Positions 36,208-44,590 of a stretch of DNA of 64,000 nucleotides are shown piece by piece. Under the pieces are notes generated by a model. That model was not told the DNA's origin, ran no database searches, and saw only the letters and a program-made list of their open reading frames with translations. The position numbers and the translations under genes were made by a program. The stretch is taken from contig CBDBHT010000006.1 in NCBI GenBank assembly GCA_965205965.1, forward strand, positions 310,001 through 374,000, given 5' to 3'. Source of the DNA: Bin55 sp965205965. GTDB taxonomy: Bacteria; Pseudomonadota; Gammaproteobacteria; Pseudomonadales; Azotimanducaceae. Position 1 is the first letter of the stretch. Each line of letters begins with the position of its first letter.

Positions 36208-37347
36208 ATGGCGTGGAATGACGATGGAAAGAAAGGTGGTGATCCATGGGACGGGCAAAGCCCTCCCAATCTTGACGAAGCTTTGCGCAAGCTTCAACAG
36301 CGATTCAAAAGAATCTTTGGCGGCTCGGGCGGGGGGTCAAGCGGCGGCGGTGGCAGGCTATTTCGAATAAGTCCGGTTTCTCTGGTTGGGATACTAGTTG
36401 TTGTTGTGCTGGTTTATGCCGCATTTGGGGTGTATCAAGTTGACCAACAAGAACGAGGGGTGGTGTTCCGATTTGGCAAAGCGCAGAGTGAACTAAAGGA
36501 ACCCGGCTTACGATGGAACTGGCCATTTATCGACGTTGTGGAGAAGGTCAACGTCACGCGCGTGAACTCCAGCGAACATTCCGGAACGATGCTTACCGAA
36601 GACGAAAATATCGTGGAGATCAACTTAGTGGTGCAATACGTGATATCGGACCCTGTGAAAAACCTTATTGAAATCCGCGAGCCTGAGAAAAGTCTTAAGC
36701 ATGCTACGGAAAGTGCACTTAGACACGTCGTGGGAAGTTCAACGATGGATTCGGTTATTACGGAAGGTAGAGAGATTCTGGGTGAGGAAGTCGAACAACG
36801 GTTGCAGACGTACCTAAACCGTTACCAAACGGGCTTTCTGATTAGCAAAGTTAACCTTGACAGCGTTGGTCCTCCCGCGGAGGTGCAAGCAGCATTCGAT
36901 GACGTGCAAAAAGCCAAGGAGGACGAAGTCAAATTCATAAACGAAGCGACGGCTTACGCTGAACAAATCGTCCCGAAGGCGCGTGGTGAAGCTCAACAGG
37001 CTATTGAATCGGCCAATGCGTATCGTGACCAGACGATTGCACGGTCCGAAGGTGAAGCAGATCGCTTCACGAAGCTGCTCAAGGAATATCAGCTCGCTAA
37101 AGACGTAACCAGAGATCGTTTGTATATCGGCGCGATAGAGTCCGTTCTGTCGAAATCCGGCAAAGTTCTGGTAGATATAGAAGGAGGAAACAACATCTTG
37201 TATTTACCACTTGACCAACTGCGGGGTCAGTCTTCGAGCACTAGGGATTCAAATTCTTCAGTACCGGCAACTCAATCTTCAGTTGATCGTGCAACGGACG
37301 CGATTCTTCGGAGGCTTCAAGAAAACATCCAAGCACATCGTCGATAG
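36208..37347 (+). CDS. hflK: HflK, SPFH-domain regulator of FtsH
   Basis: A 379-residue inner-membrane protein that with HflC forms a large complex around the FtsH protease. It has a cytoplasmic glycine-rich N-terminus (GGSGGGSSGGGG), one membrane helix (SLVGILVVVVLVYAAFGVYQ), an SPFH/band-7 domain beginning VDQQERGVVFRFGKAQSELK, the typical LRHVVGSSTMDSVITEGREI, and a coiled-coil region rich in Ala/Glu (KARGEAQQAIESANAYRDQT). The C-terminus is Ser/Thr-rich. Length is near that of known HflK. It starts 12 bases after hflX. Confidence 0.96.
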   Translation: MAWNDDGKKGGDPWDGQSPPNLDEALRKLQQRFKRIFGGSGGGSSGGGGRLFRISPVSLVGILVVVVLVYAAFGVYQVDQQERGVVFRFGKAQSELKEPGLRWNWPFIDVVEKVNVTRVNSSEHSGTMLTEDENIVEINLVVQYVISDPVKNLIEIREPEKSLKHATESALRHVVGSSTMDSVITEGREILGEEVEQRLQTYLNRYQTGFLISKVNLDSVGPPAEVQAAFDDVQKAKEDEVKFINEATAYAEQIVPKARGEAQQAIESANAYRDQTIARSEGEADRFTKLLKEYQLAKDVTRDRLYIGAIESVLSKSGKVLVDIEGGNNILYLPLDQLRGQSSSTRDSNSSVPATQSSVDRATDAILRRLQENIQAHRR

Positions 37348-37357
37348 GAAGAGCGAA

Positions 37358-38224
37358 ATGAATGTAAAAACTATTGTCTCGTTAGTGGTAGCAATCGTAG
37401 TCGTAGTCGTTCTCGCCGATACGTTCTATATAGTCCATGAGCGCGATCGGGTGTTAACCTTACGATTTGGGGCCGTTTCGGTAGCGGATGTTGATCCTGG
37501 AATACACGTCAAGATCCCCATCGCTGAAGAAGTAAAACGGTTCGATGGGCGGATTCTGACGCTAGATAGTTCGCCTCAGCGTTACTACACGGTTGAGAAA
37601 AAACCGTTAATCGTTGATTCGTTTGTCAAGTGGCGAGTCGGCAACGTCAGAAAGTACTACACCGCCACCAGCGGCGATGAATTGCGTGCTAACCGTCTGC
37701 TCACGGACCGTGTTAACGAGGGGTTGCGGAACCAAATCGGCAACCGCGATATGCATGAAGTCATATCCGGGGCACGGGATGAACTTATGCAGGAACTGAC
37801 TCTGGACTTAAACGTCGTCATGAGTCAGGCGGCTGGAATTGAAGTAATTGACGTGCGCGTGAAAAAAATTGAACTACCGCCGGAAGTTTCTGACGCAGTG
37901 TTCTCTCGAATGAGCTCAGAGCGTGAAATCGAAGCCAAGCAGCATCGTGCTACCGGTGAAGAATTGGCGTTAGGTATCACGGCCGACGCAGATCGTCGGT
38001 CTGTCGTTATTGCCGCGGAAGCATATCGCGATGCAGAAAGAATACGCGGTGACGGCGATGCAGAGGCGGCCCAAATTTATGCGGCGGCTTACAATCAGGA
38101 TCCGGAGTTCTACGAATTTTATCGAAGCATCGATGCTTATGTGCAGACGTTTGATGAGAACTCATTTATGGTGATTGATACATCAAGCGAGTTCTTCAAA
38201 TATTTGAAGAAGAGCGAGGAATAA
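37358..38224 (+). CDS. hflC: HflC, SPFH-domain partner of HflK
   Basis: A 288-residue partner of HflK. The start at 37358 (MNVKTIVSLVVAIVVVVVLA) follows GGAAGAGCGAA at a good distance; a longer frame to 37211 would overlap hflK heavily and is rejected. One membrane helix at the N-terminus, the SPFH domain from VHERDRVLTLRFG, PLIVDSFVKWRV, ISGARDELMQELTLDLNVVM, then IDVRVKKIELPPEVSDAVFS, a helical region and ENSFMVIDTSSEFFKYLKK at the C-terminus, all normal for HflC. The gap after hflK is 10 bases. Confidence 0.96.
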   Translation: MNVKTIVSLVVAIVVVVVLADTFYIVHERDRVLTLRFGAVSVADVDPGIHVKIPIAEEVKRFDGRILTLDSSPQRYYTVEKKPLIVDSFVKWRVGNVRKYYTATSGDELRANRLLTDRVNEGLRNQIGNRDMHEVISGARDELMQELTLDLNVVMSQAAGIEVIDVRVKKIELPPEVSDAVFSRMSSEREIEAKQHRATGEELALGITADADRRSVVIAAEAYRDAERIRGDGDAEAAQIYAAAYNQDPEFYEFYRSIDAYVQTFDENSFMVIDTSSEFFKYLKKSEE

Positions 38225-38250
38225 ATCACGTTAAAGGAACGTACTTGTGT

Positions 38251-38273
38251 GGTGTAGCGTTTGGTGCTACACC
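38251..38273 (+). promoter_or_regulatory. Hairpin between hflC and purA
   Basis: A perfect 8-bp stem (GGTGTAGC with GCTACACC) and 7-base loop lies 27 bases after the hflC stop and 46 bases before the purA start. No T-run follows, so it is at best a weak or factor-dependent terminator, a processing site, or a structure limiting read-through into purA. Confidence 0.45.
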
Positions 38274-38319
38274 GCAGTGTGTGCCCGCGTGTGAGACTGA
38301 CATGTGCAGAACGGATTAG

Positions 38320-39618
38320 ATGCCTAGTAGTGTCGTTATCGTCGGTACGCAATGGGGAGATGAGGGAAAAGGAAAAGCCGTCGACTTGCTTACCCGAGAT
38401 GCATCCGCCGTTGTCCGTTTCCAGGGTGGTCATAACGCGGGGCATACGATCGTTACTAATTGTGAAAAAATCATCTTGCATCTTTTGCCTTCCGGTGCGA
38501 TGCGCGAGGGCGTGGCTTGCGTCATTGCTAACGGTGTTGTGCTCTCTCCTGAAGCACTTCAAAAAGAAGTTGCCGATATTGAGGCTAGGAACATCTCAAT
38601 ACGCAATCGTTTGTACATTAGTCCGTCGTGCCAGCTTTTACTTTCATACCATGTTGCTTTGGATCAGGCGCGCGAATCTACTACGTCTGGGTCGCTGAGA
38701 ATTGGAACGACGGGACGAGGTATTGGGCCTGCGTACGAGGACCGTGCTGGGCGTCGCGGGTTGCGTATCGGTGATCTTTTGTACGCGAAGGATTTTGACC
38801 ATCGGTTGGAATCATCGCTTGCTTATCATAACTTCCTGCTTAGAGCCCGTTTCGGTGCTGCTGAAGTTGATTTAAACCGAGTTGCTGATGAACTTGACCA
38901 ATTTAAGCAGTACGTAGAGCCGATGGTTCGAGACACCTCGGCACTGTTGCATGACCTGCGCGGCCGAGGGGAAAATATCGTCTTTGAAGGTGCCCAAGGA
39001 GCACTGCTCGATATTGATCATGGAACGTACCCATATGTAACTTCGACGCATACGATTTCGGGTGCAGCAACTGTGGGTGCGGGGATTGCACCGCGGGATA
39101 TTGACTACGTCATGGGAATCGTGAAAGCGTATACAACACGCGTTGGCTTGGGGCCGTTCCCAACCGAGCTTTTCGGTGAAATCGCAAATCATCTATCCGT
39201 TCGAGGAGATGAGTACGGAGCATCTACGGGTCGTAAAAGGCGATGCGGTTGGTTGGATACTGTCGCGCTGCGCAAATCGGTACAAATAAATGGCGTTTCG
39301 GGTCTTTGCCTGACGAAACTGGACGTCTTGGACGGATTGCCGGAACTGAGGATCTGCATCGATTATTCGATGAAAGGGGAAGCAGCTGAAAAAGGGCGAT
39401 TTGGTGCTGAGTACTACTCAGATATTGAGCCCGTTTACGAAGTATTGCCTGGCTGGGAAGAAAGTTCTACGGGTGCGCAGAAATTGAGGGATTTATCGAA
39501 AAATGCAATTGCTTACATTAAACGAATTGAGACGCTAGTAGGCGTGCCAATAGACATAATTTCCACGGGGCCTGACAGAGACCACGCGGTTGTACAACGT
39601 AACCCCTTTAGAATGTAA
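38320..39618 (+). CDS. purA: Adenylosuccinate synthetase PurA
   Basis: A 432-residue cytoplasmic enzyme that joins IMP and aspartate using GTP, the first committed step to AMP. All signature segments are present: QWGDEGKGKAVDLL near the N-terminus, FQGGHNAGHTIV with the catalytic His, TTGRGIGPAYEDRAGRRGLR, EGAQGALLDIDHGTYPYVTS, GRKRRCGWLDTVALRKS and the C-terminal STGPDRDHAVV guanine-binding segment. Full length. Synteny with hflC matches gammaproteobacteria. The ribosome-binding site is weak. Confidence 0.97.
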   Translation: MPSSVVIVGTQWGDEGKGKAVDLLTRDASAVVRFQGGHNAGHTIVTNCEKIILHLLPSGAMREGVACVIANGVVLSPEALQKEVADIEARNISIRNRLYISPSCQLLLSYHVALDQARESTTSGSLRIGTTGRGIGPAYEDRAGRRGLRIGDLLYAKDFDHRLESSLAYHNFLLRARFGAAEVDLNRVADELDQFKQYVEPMVRDTSALLHDLRGRGENIVFEGAQGALLDIDHGTYPYVTSTHTISGAATVGAGIAPRDIDYVMGIVKAYTTRVGLGPFPTELFGEIANHLSVRGDEYGASTGRKRRCGWLDTVALRKSVQINGVSGLCLTKLDVLDGLPELRICIDYSMKGEAAEKGRFGAEYYSDIEPVYEVLPGWEESSTGAQKLRDLSKNAIAYIKRIETLVGVPIDIISTGPDRDHAVVQRNPFRM

Positions 39619-39675
39619 ATTATAGAGGTTGGAATTTATCTCTCAAGGTCATTTCTTTCCTATAAAACGAATACG

Positions 39676-39867
39676 ATGATGGACCCTAAACTGCTTGAGA
39701 TTCTGGTTTGTCCCGTCAGTAGAACGTCATTGATATACAACAGAGAAACAAATGAACTGTGGTCTTACGCTAGTGGTTTAGCGTACCCCATTCGGGACGG
39801 TATACCCGTGATGATTGAAGCGGAAGCGCGTGAGCTGACCGATGAGGAACGAGAATCCTTCAAATAG
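39676..39867 (+). CDS. Trm112-family small protein (YcaR-like)
   Basis: A 63-residue protein of the Trm112/UPF0434 family. Matches the bacterial YcaR pattern: LLEILVCPVSRTSLIYNRET, LAYPIRDGIPVMIEAEAREL. Only one cysteine (CPV) remains of the zinc-binding set found in eukaryotic Trm112. Two ATG codons occur in tandem at 39676 and 39679; either may be used. In enterobacteria ycaR lies near kdsB; here it sits between purA and folE2. The molecular role in bacteria is not established. Confidence 0.88.
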   Translation: MMDPKLLEILVCPVSRTSLIYNRETNELWSYASGLAYPIRDGIPVMIEAEARELTDEERESFK

Positions 39868-39914
39868 GGGTATCTAAACAACCTAGGCAGTAAAGGAACT
39901 GCTTCCATCTTTGA

Positions 39915-40862
39915 GTGGGCGAAGTGCAGCACGGAACCTTTAAAGAAACGCAAGATATCACACTACGCGATCTGAACGCACCGCAAAGTACTCTTGATTG
40001 GGTGGGAATGGATGGTGTTTCCCAACCTTTTAAATTGCAGGATGGTACTGACGTCTACGATATCTTGAGCCAAGTGCAGGTCTACGTTGACCTCATCGAC
40101 ACGTTTGCGAAAGGTATACACATGTCCCGTTTATACGTAACGCTGGATAAGGAAATGAGGGCGGGTGTTCTGTCACCCTTAGCGGTAAGTCAGTTGCTTG
40201 AAGAGTTGCTGGCAACCCAGAAAGATCTTTCATCCAGGACGTTTGTTGCGTTTCGCTTCGATCATTATCTACGTCGTCGCGCCCTTGTTACTAACTATTC
40301 TGGGTGGAATAACTATCCCGTAGTAGTTCGTGGTTTGCTAAACGGAACGCTGAGCGTCGATATGGAGTTTTCTATTAACTATTCAAGTACGTGCCCGTGC
40401 TCGGCAGCGTTGGCCCGACAATTAATTCAGGAACAATTTAATAAGGATTTCGGTACTTCTGGATTTGTTGAAGCGGACGACGTAAAGGAGTGGCTTGGTA
40501 CCGAAAAGGGCATTATGGCTACTCCGCACGGCCAACGCAGCATCGCGAAAATACGTGTTCGGATACCACATGACATGACCACGTTTCCACTAACGCAGCT
40601 TATCGATGATGTGGAACGGACGTTGGCGACGCCGGCACAGACTGCCGTGAAGCGCGAAGACGAACAGGAGTTTGCCCGCTTGAATGCTCAAAACCCAATG
40701 TTTTGTGAAGATGCGGGGAGAAAATTGAAGTCCGAGTTAGAAGCTAAGCCTTGGATAGAGGATTTTGTAATTCGAGTCGATCATCTTGAAAGTCTCCATG
40801 CACACAATGCTGTGTGCATAGTTGCGAAAAACATCAAGGGCGGATATAGGGCCACCCCTTAA
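39915..40862 (+). CDS. folE2: GTP cyclohydrolase FolE2 (type IB)
   Basis: A 315-residue type IB GTP cyclohydrolase, converting GTP to dihydroneopterin triphosphate for folate (and queuosine precursor) synthesis; this form can use metals other than zinc. The family is recognised by the N-terminal LDWVGMDGVSQPFKL, KGIHMSRLYVTLDK, DMEFSINYSSTCPCSAALAR (catalytic Cys region), TPHGQRSIAKIRV, and the C-terminal ENPMF-like QNPMFCEDAGRKL and VDHLESLHAHNAVCIVAKN. The start is GTG at 39915; an upstream in-frame start is not evident. It is separated from the Trm112-type gene by 47 bases and probably shares its transcript. Confidence 0.95.
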   Translation: MGEVQHGTFKETQDITLRDLNAPQSTLDWVGMDGVSQPFKLQDGTDVYDILSQVQVYVDLIDTFAKGIHMSRLYVTLDKEMRAGVLSPLAVSQLLEELLATQKDLSSRTFVAFRFDHYLRRRALVTNYSGWNNYPVVVRGLLNGTLSVDMEFSINYSSTCPCSAALARQLIQEQFNKDFGTSGFVEADDVKEWLGTEKGIMATPHGQRSIAKIRVRIPHDMTTFPLTQLIDDVERTLATPAQTAVKREDEQEFARLNAQNPMFCEDAGRKLKSELEAKPWIEDFVIRVDHLESLHAHNAVCIVAKNIKGGYRATP

Positions 40863-40872
40863 AAAGGCGCAG

Positions 40873-41322
40873 CTAGATAGGCGTAGCTTCAACACAAATA
40901 CTATGTTTTGCCGCGATATTCAAATCTGACTGGTTAAGTTTTCGGCCATCGTCTAAGGAAACGTTGTGATATACTGCATCTTGTGGGAATTGCATTAGGT
41001 ACGCTTCAAGACATTCTCTGACCTCGGCAGAGTCGTGCTCGTAAACTTCGGTGCGATAGGTAGAAGTATGACCTTTGATTAAAAGGGTGGCAGTCGCACC
41101 GTTCCTGAGGTTACGCCACCAGTTAGTATTTTGAGTACTGAACAGCCTAATACGGTCGCCGTCGCGTAAGTAGCGGACGGGAGTCGTAAGGGTTTTCTCG
41201 GATTTCCTTCCCGTATACGTGATCAGCAAGATACTGTCGCTTACCACGAAATGCAGTGGAGATCCGAGTAAAAACGATACAAGTGGGTTGATATAAGCAA
41301 ATAGCGATTCAGGTATTTTCAT
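40873..41322 (-). CDS. Nitroreductase/quinone reductase family (DUF385) protein
   Basis: A 149-residue protein of the flavin/deazaflavin-dependent nitroreductase-like family (split beta-barrel, PF04075). Landmarks: LLITYTGRKSEKTLTTPVRY near residue 33 and RLFSTQNTNWWRNLRNGATA. Many members outside actinobacteria have no known cofactor F420 supply, so the cofactor and substrate here are uncertain. It converges on folE2 with only 10 bases between the stops. Confidence 0.75.
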   Translation of the reverse strand: MKIPESLFAYINPLVSFLLGSPLHFVVSDSILLITYTGRKSEKTLTTPVRYLRDGDRIRLFSTQNTNWWRNLRNGATATLLIKGHTSTYRTEVYEHDSAEVRECLEAYLMQFPQDAVYHNVSLDDGRKLNQSDLNIAAKHSICVEATPI

Positions 41323-41434
41323 TGTACTAACCAGAGTATTGAGTAAGCACCTCGGGGCGTCACTGCGCTTTTAACATCTTGATAACGTAACGAAATCATC
41401 TTCAATTGTAACGGTGTTCGCTATAGACGGGCGT

Positions 41435-41523
41435 TGGTGCCGAAGAGAGGACTCGAACCTCCACGGGGAAAGTCCCCACTAGCACCTGAAGCTAGCGTGT
41501 CTACCAAATTTCACCACTTCGGC
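41435..41523 (-). tRNA. tRNA-Leu (anticodon CAG)
   Basis: An 89-nt tRNA on the minus strand, from GCCGAAG to CTTCGGC-ACCA, with the seven acceptor pairs intact and CCA encoded. The anticodon stem CTAGC/GCTAG encloses TTCAGGT, giving CAG. A long variable arm (GGGGACTTTCCCC) confirms a class II tRNA, and GGTTCGAGTCC forms the T arm. Confidence 0.95.
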
Positions 41524-41709
41524 GTATACGGGATTGCGGTTATGACGATCGCTATTATATTAAGGCAAATCCAATTGATTCGCTTATGGATGGTATAAAT
41601 TCATCTTTTAATAGCTTGCCACCATTGATCGCATCTAGCCATGATGATGCTGTAGTACGAACACGCTCTGGTTTGAAATTAAGGATCTCGTTTCAGCAAG
41701 CTTGGATTC

Positions 41710-43485
41710 ATGAAGTCTCATTCTGAAAAACCGTATACCGTAGGTGTATTACGAAAGACCAAAGGGTCATGGCTAGTCGAACCTCTTGCTTCAGGTCTAG
41801 GGCCAGAAATCAAAGTGACTCCTGGTAAAAAATTCAATCCTGGCGATATTGTTGCTGCCCAAGGGACACAACTGGTTGACGGCGATTGGGTCGGACGGAT
41901 TCAACGGGTGTTTCACCGAGACAACTTAGCTCAACTTACTGCAGACGTAATGCTGAGCGCGTATCAGATTCCTATTGAGTGGCCAAGTTCTTTTGCTAAC
42001 GCCAAATTGCCGAGGAAAGTGGATGAAATAAAAGCGAAGGATCGAGAAGATCTGCGGTCCGTACCTTTTGTGACCATTGACGGGCCAGATGCGCGCGATT
42101 TTGATGATGCAGTGTACGCCGATTCCAGTGACGGTGGCTGGCGTTTACTCGTAGCAATTGCGGATGTCGCTCACTACGTAAAAAATGGTAGTGCGTTGGA
42201 TATGGAAGCAATGAAGCGGGGTAATTCCGTGTATCTACCGGATCGGGTTATTCCTATGTTGCCTGAAGCCTTATCAAATGGCATCTGTTCTTTGAAACCT
42301 TTTGAAGACCGTCTTGTGGTGGTGTGTGAAATGCAGATAGCGCACGACGGCATCGTCACTTCGAGTCGTTTTTGCGAAGCACTAATCCGTTCGCATGCAC
42401 GTTTGACGTACGCCTCGGTTTATGCATTCATCCATGGTGATGAATCAGCTGTTTCGCTCCCAGCTAACGCAAGGGCTTCACTAAAGCAACTACATAACGT
42501 GTATCGGTCGTTAAGGTCACGGCGCGACCACCGTGGGGCTCTGGATTTCGAAACCAATGAAATACGAGTGCTATTGCAGAATGGTGAACCTAAGGGAGTG
42601 ATGCCAATCGAACGCAACGATGCGCACTGTCTTATTGAAGAAGCGATGATTGCTGCGAATGTTTGTGCGGCTCGATTTCTGATGGATCGCGGGGCAATTT
42701 CTCTTTATCGTGTTCATGATGAACCTGAACGGACGAAGTATTTAGATTTGCGTCGCACTTTGGCTTTGAGGGGCATTTCCATGCCGGAAGAAATCAAAGA
42801 ACCTGGTGTGCTTCAAGCGGCAATCAATGCGTTATCTGGATCAAAAACACAGTTATACGTGTGGAAAATTCTTATATTACAATCACTTATGCAAGCTCGT
42901 TATGATCCGCGAAACGTTGGGCACTTCGGGTTGGCACTATCAGAATATACTCATTTCACGTCTCCGATCCGTCGTTATTCCGACCTTTTCATACACCGGC
43001 TGATTAAACGCAAACTCAGAAAGCAACGCATGACGAATGGTGATCTTCAAGAAGTTGTTCGTCTCGGTGATCATCTCTCGGAAACGGAACGACGAGCGAC
43101 CGTCGTATCGCGAAAAGTTGATCGTTGGCTTATCTGCGAATTGCTCAAAGAAAGGTTGGGCGACGAGTTTTGGGGAACGGTTGGCACTGTATCTGAATTT
43201 GGACTGTTTATAAGCTTAGACCGGTACGAGGTAGCAGGCTTAGTTCATATCTCTAGGCTTGGCAATGATCATTTTGAGCGAATAGGAATGCAAATGGTTG
43301 GACGACGGACCGGTAAATCCTTCTCGCTTGGTGATCGTATTAAGGTTGTGCTAGTTGCGGTACAACCAGAACTTGGACGCGTTGATTTAGAACTTTTTGA
43401 AAACATGGACACGAGTCGTGTATCTCGGCTGTCGAAATCAAGACGTTATCGTCGTAGTCGTAGGTCTTCGCGGCCACGGCTATGA
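41710..43485 (+). CDS. rnr: RNase R-type 3'-5' exoribonuclease (short form)
   Basis: A 591-residue RNase II/RNase R family enzyme degrading RNA processively, including structured RNA in the RNase R class. Order: one OB/cold-shock-like domain (to about residue 100), the RNB domain with the four catalytic acids in DGPDARDFDDAVYAD, the LPEALSNGICSLKP segment and HFTSPIRRYSDLFIHRLIKR, an S1 domain (GTVGTVSEFGLFISL) and a basic tail (SRLSKSRRYRRSRRSSRPRL). RNase R usually has about 750-810 residues; here the N-terminal HTH and first cold-shock domain are missing and the upstream tRNA leaves no space for them. Overlap of four bases with rlmB and the basic tail support rnr rather than rnb. Confidence 0.9.
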   Translation: MKSHSEKPYTVGVLRKTKGSWLVEPLASGLGPEIKVTPGKKFNPGDIVAAQGTQLVDGDWVGRIQRVFHRDNLAQLTADVMLSAYQIPIEWPSSFANAKLPRKVDEIKAKDREDLRSVPFVTIDGPDARDFDDAVYADSSDGGWRLLVAIADVAHYVKNGSALDMEAMKRGNSVYLPDRVIPMLPEALSNGICSLKPFEDRLVVVCEMQIAHDGIVTSSRFCEALIRSHARLTYASVYAFIHGDESAVSLPANARASLKQLHNVYRSLRSRRDHRGALDFETNEIRVLLQNGEPKGVMPIERNDAHCLIEEAMIAANVCAARFLMDRGAISLYRVHDEPERTKYLDLRRTLALRGISMPEEIKEPGVLQAAINALSGSKTQLYVWKILILQSLMQARYDPRNVGHFGLALSEYTHFTSPIRRYSDLFIHRLIKRKLRKQRMTNGDLQEVVRLGDHLSETERRATVVSRKVDRWLICELLKERLGDEFWGTVGTVSEFGLFISLDRYEVAGLVHISRLGNDHFERIGMQMVGRRTGKSFSLGDRIKVVLVAVQPELGRVDLELFENMDTSRVSRLSKSRRYRRSRRSSRPRL

Positions 43486-44228
43486 ATCTAGTGGCTGTCT
43501 ACGGTTTCCACGCGATTGGACATCATCTATCGAGCTTAAATACGAAGATTGATTGCTTATATCTTTCAAAAGATAGGAACGACAAACGAATTCAGGTGCT
43601 CGAGGCCACCGCACTGTCGGCGGGATGCTCAGTGGAGCGCGTGACTAGGCCGACGCTTGACCGCATGTCAGGTGGTGGACGGCACCAGGGTGCCATTCTC
43701 ATGTGCGAGCCATACCAGCCGGCTAGCGAGCACGAACTTGATCTTCGATGGCCGAAGCTTGACAACCCATTGATCTTGGCTCTTGATGGAGTAGAGGACC
43801 CACGTAACCTTGGAGCTTGTTTACGAAGTGCCGATGCCGCTGGAGTGGATATGGTTCTTCTGCCAAGAAGCAGGACTGCACCTCTATCGGACGTAGCGTT
43901 TAAAGCCGCGAGTGGAGCATTGGAATCGCTTATGATCATCCATGTTGCCAATCTAGTTCGGCGACTAGATTGGTTGCGCAAAATGAACGTCTGGATTATT
44001 GGTACGGATGAACGCTCGGAAATCAACTACGTCAATGTCGATTTGACAAAACCTGTCGCGATTGTAATGGGTGGTGAGCAAAGAGGACTGCGAAGACTGA
44101 CGAAGGACAAGTGCGACTATCTTGTTTCGTTTCCTATGCATGGATCGGTTTTGAGTTTAAACGTCTCCGTAGCGACTGGTATAGTACTTTATGAATGTAT
44201 TCGGCAAAGGAATATGCAAAACTCATGA
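43482..44228 (+). CDS. rlmB: 23S rRNA (guanosine-2'-O-)-methyltransferase RlmB
   Basis: A 248-residue SPOUT-class (SpoU/TrmH) methyltransferase that modifies Gm2251 in the ribosomal P-loop. It has the N-terminal substrate-binding domain (AVYGFHAIGHHLSS) and three SPOUT motifs: NLGACLRSADAAGVDMVLLP, IVMGGEQRGLRRLT and LSLNVSVATGIVLYE, which form the knotted SAM site. The ATG overlaps the rnr stop (ATGA), the standard coupled arrangement. Full length. Confidence 0.95.
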   Translation: MNLVAVYGFHAIGHHLSSLNTKIDCLYLSKDRNDKRIQVLEATALSAGCSVERVTRPTLDRMSGGGRHQGAILMCEPYQPASEHELDLRWPKLDNPLILALDGVEDPRNLGACLRSADAAGVDMVLLPRSRTAPLSDVAFKAASGALESLMIIHVANLVRRLDWLRKMNVWIIGTDERSEINYVNVDLTKPVAIVMGGEQRGLRRLTKDKCDYLVSFPMHGSVLSLNVSVATGIVLYECIRQRNMQNS

Positions 44229-44417
44229 GCTTAGTTTTTAGCCGGTATGATCGTGCGACGTTTGGGAGATGAAGCATCGGCTGCGTGTAGCAAGACTTTG
44301 AGCATTTTTTAGGGCAACTCATTCATGACTGGCTCAGAATAAAGTTGCATACCTCATGAGCACAGACTTCAGAAAATTTGTTCTACTAAAAGGGTGCCCC
44401 ACCACCATACCTATGAA

Positions 44418-44563
44418 GAGTGTCAGATTTTCCGTGTATGAGATGCAACGAAGATAGACAATGGACTTCGTGCGGATGTCTTATTCCATCGGTCAAACAG
44501 GGACTTTGAACGCTACGATAGCCGACTGACTGGAACAGGCCATACACGGAAAATCTGACACTC
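44418..44563. mobile_element. MITE-3-like element (146 bp)
   Basis: A single-copy 146-bp sequence bounded by perfect 23-bp inverted repeats (GAGTGTCAGATTTTCCGTGT... at 44418-44440 and its complement at 44541-44563). The flanks CCTATGAA and CCTATTTA agree at six of eight bases, consistent with an 8-bp target duplication. The TGTCAGATTTTCCGTGTATG-type tip resembles ends of IS256-family elements. The core has no meaningful coding capacity. The rest of 44229-44590 holds no gene. Confidence 0.75.
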
Positions 44564-44590
44564 CCTATTTATTATCTATGACGTAGCCTC

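Noticed and set aside
37211..37357. Longer HflC start overlapping hflK
   Set aside because: It would add residues in another frame of hflK; the ATG at 37358 has a good ribosome-binding site and the normal HflC N-terminus.
41710..43485. Assignment as RNase II (rnb)
   Set aside because: The length is near RNase II, but the rnr-rlmB overlap and the Arg/Ser-rich basic tail favour RNase R.
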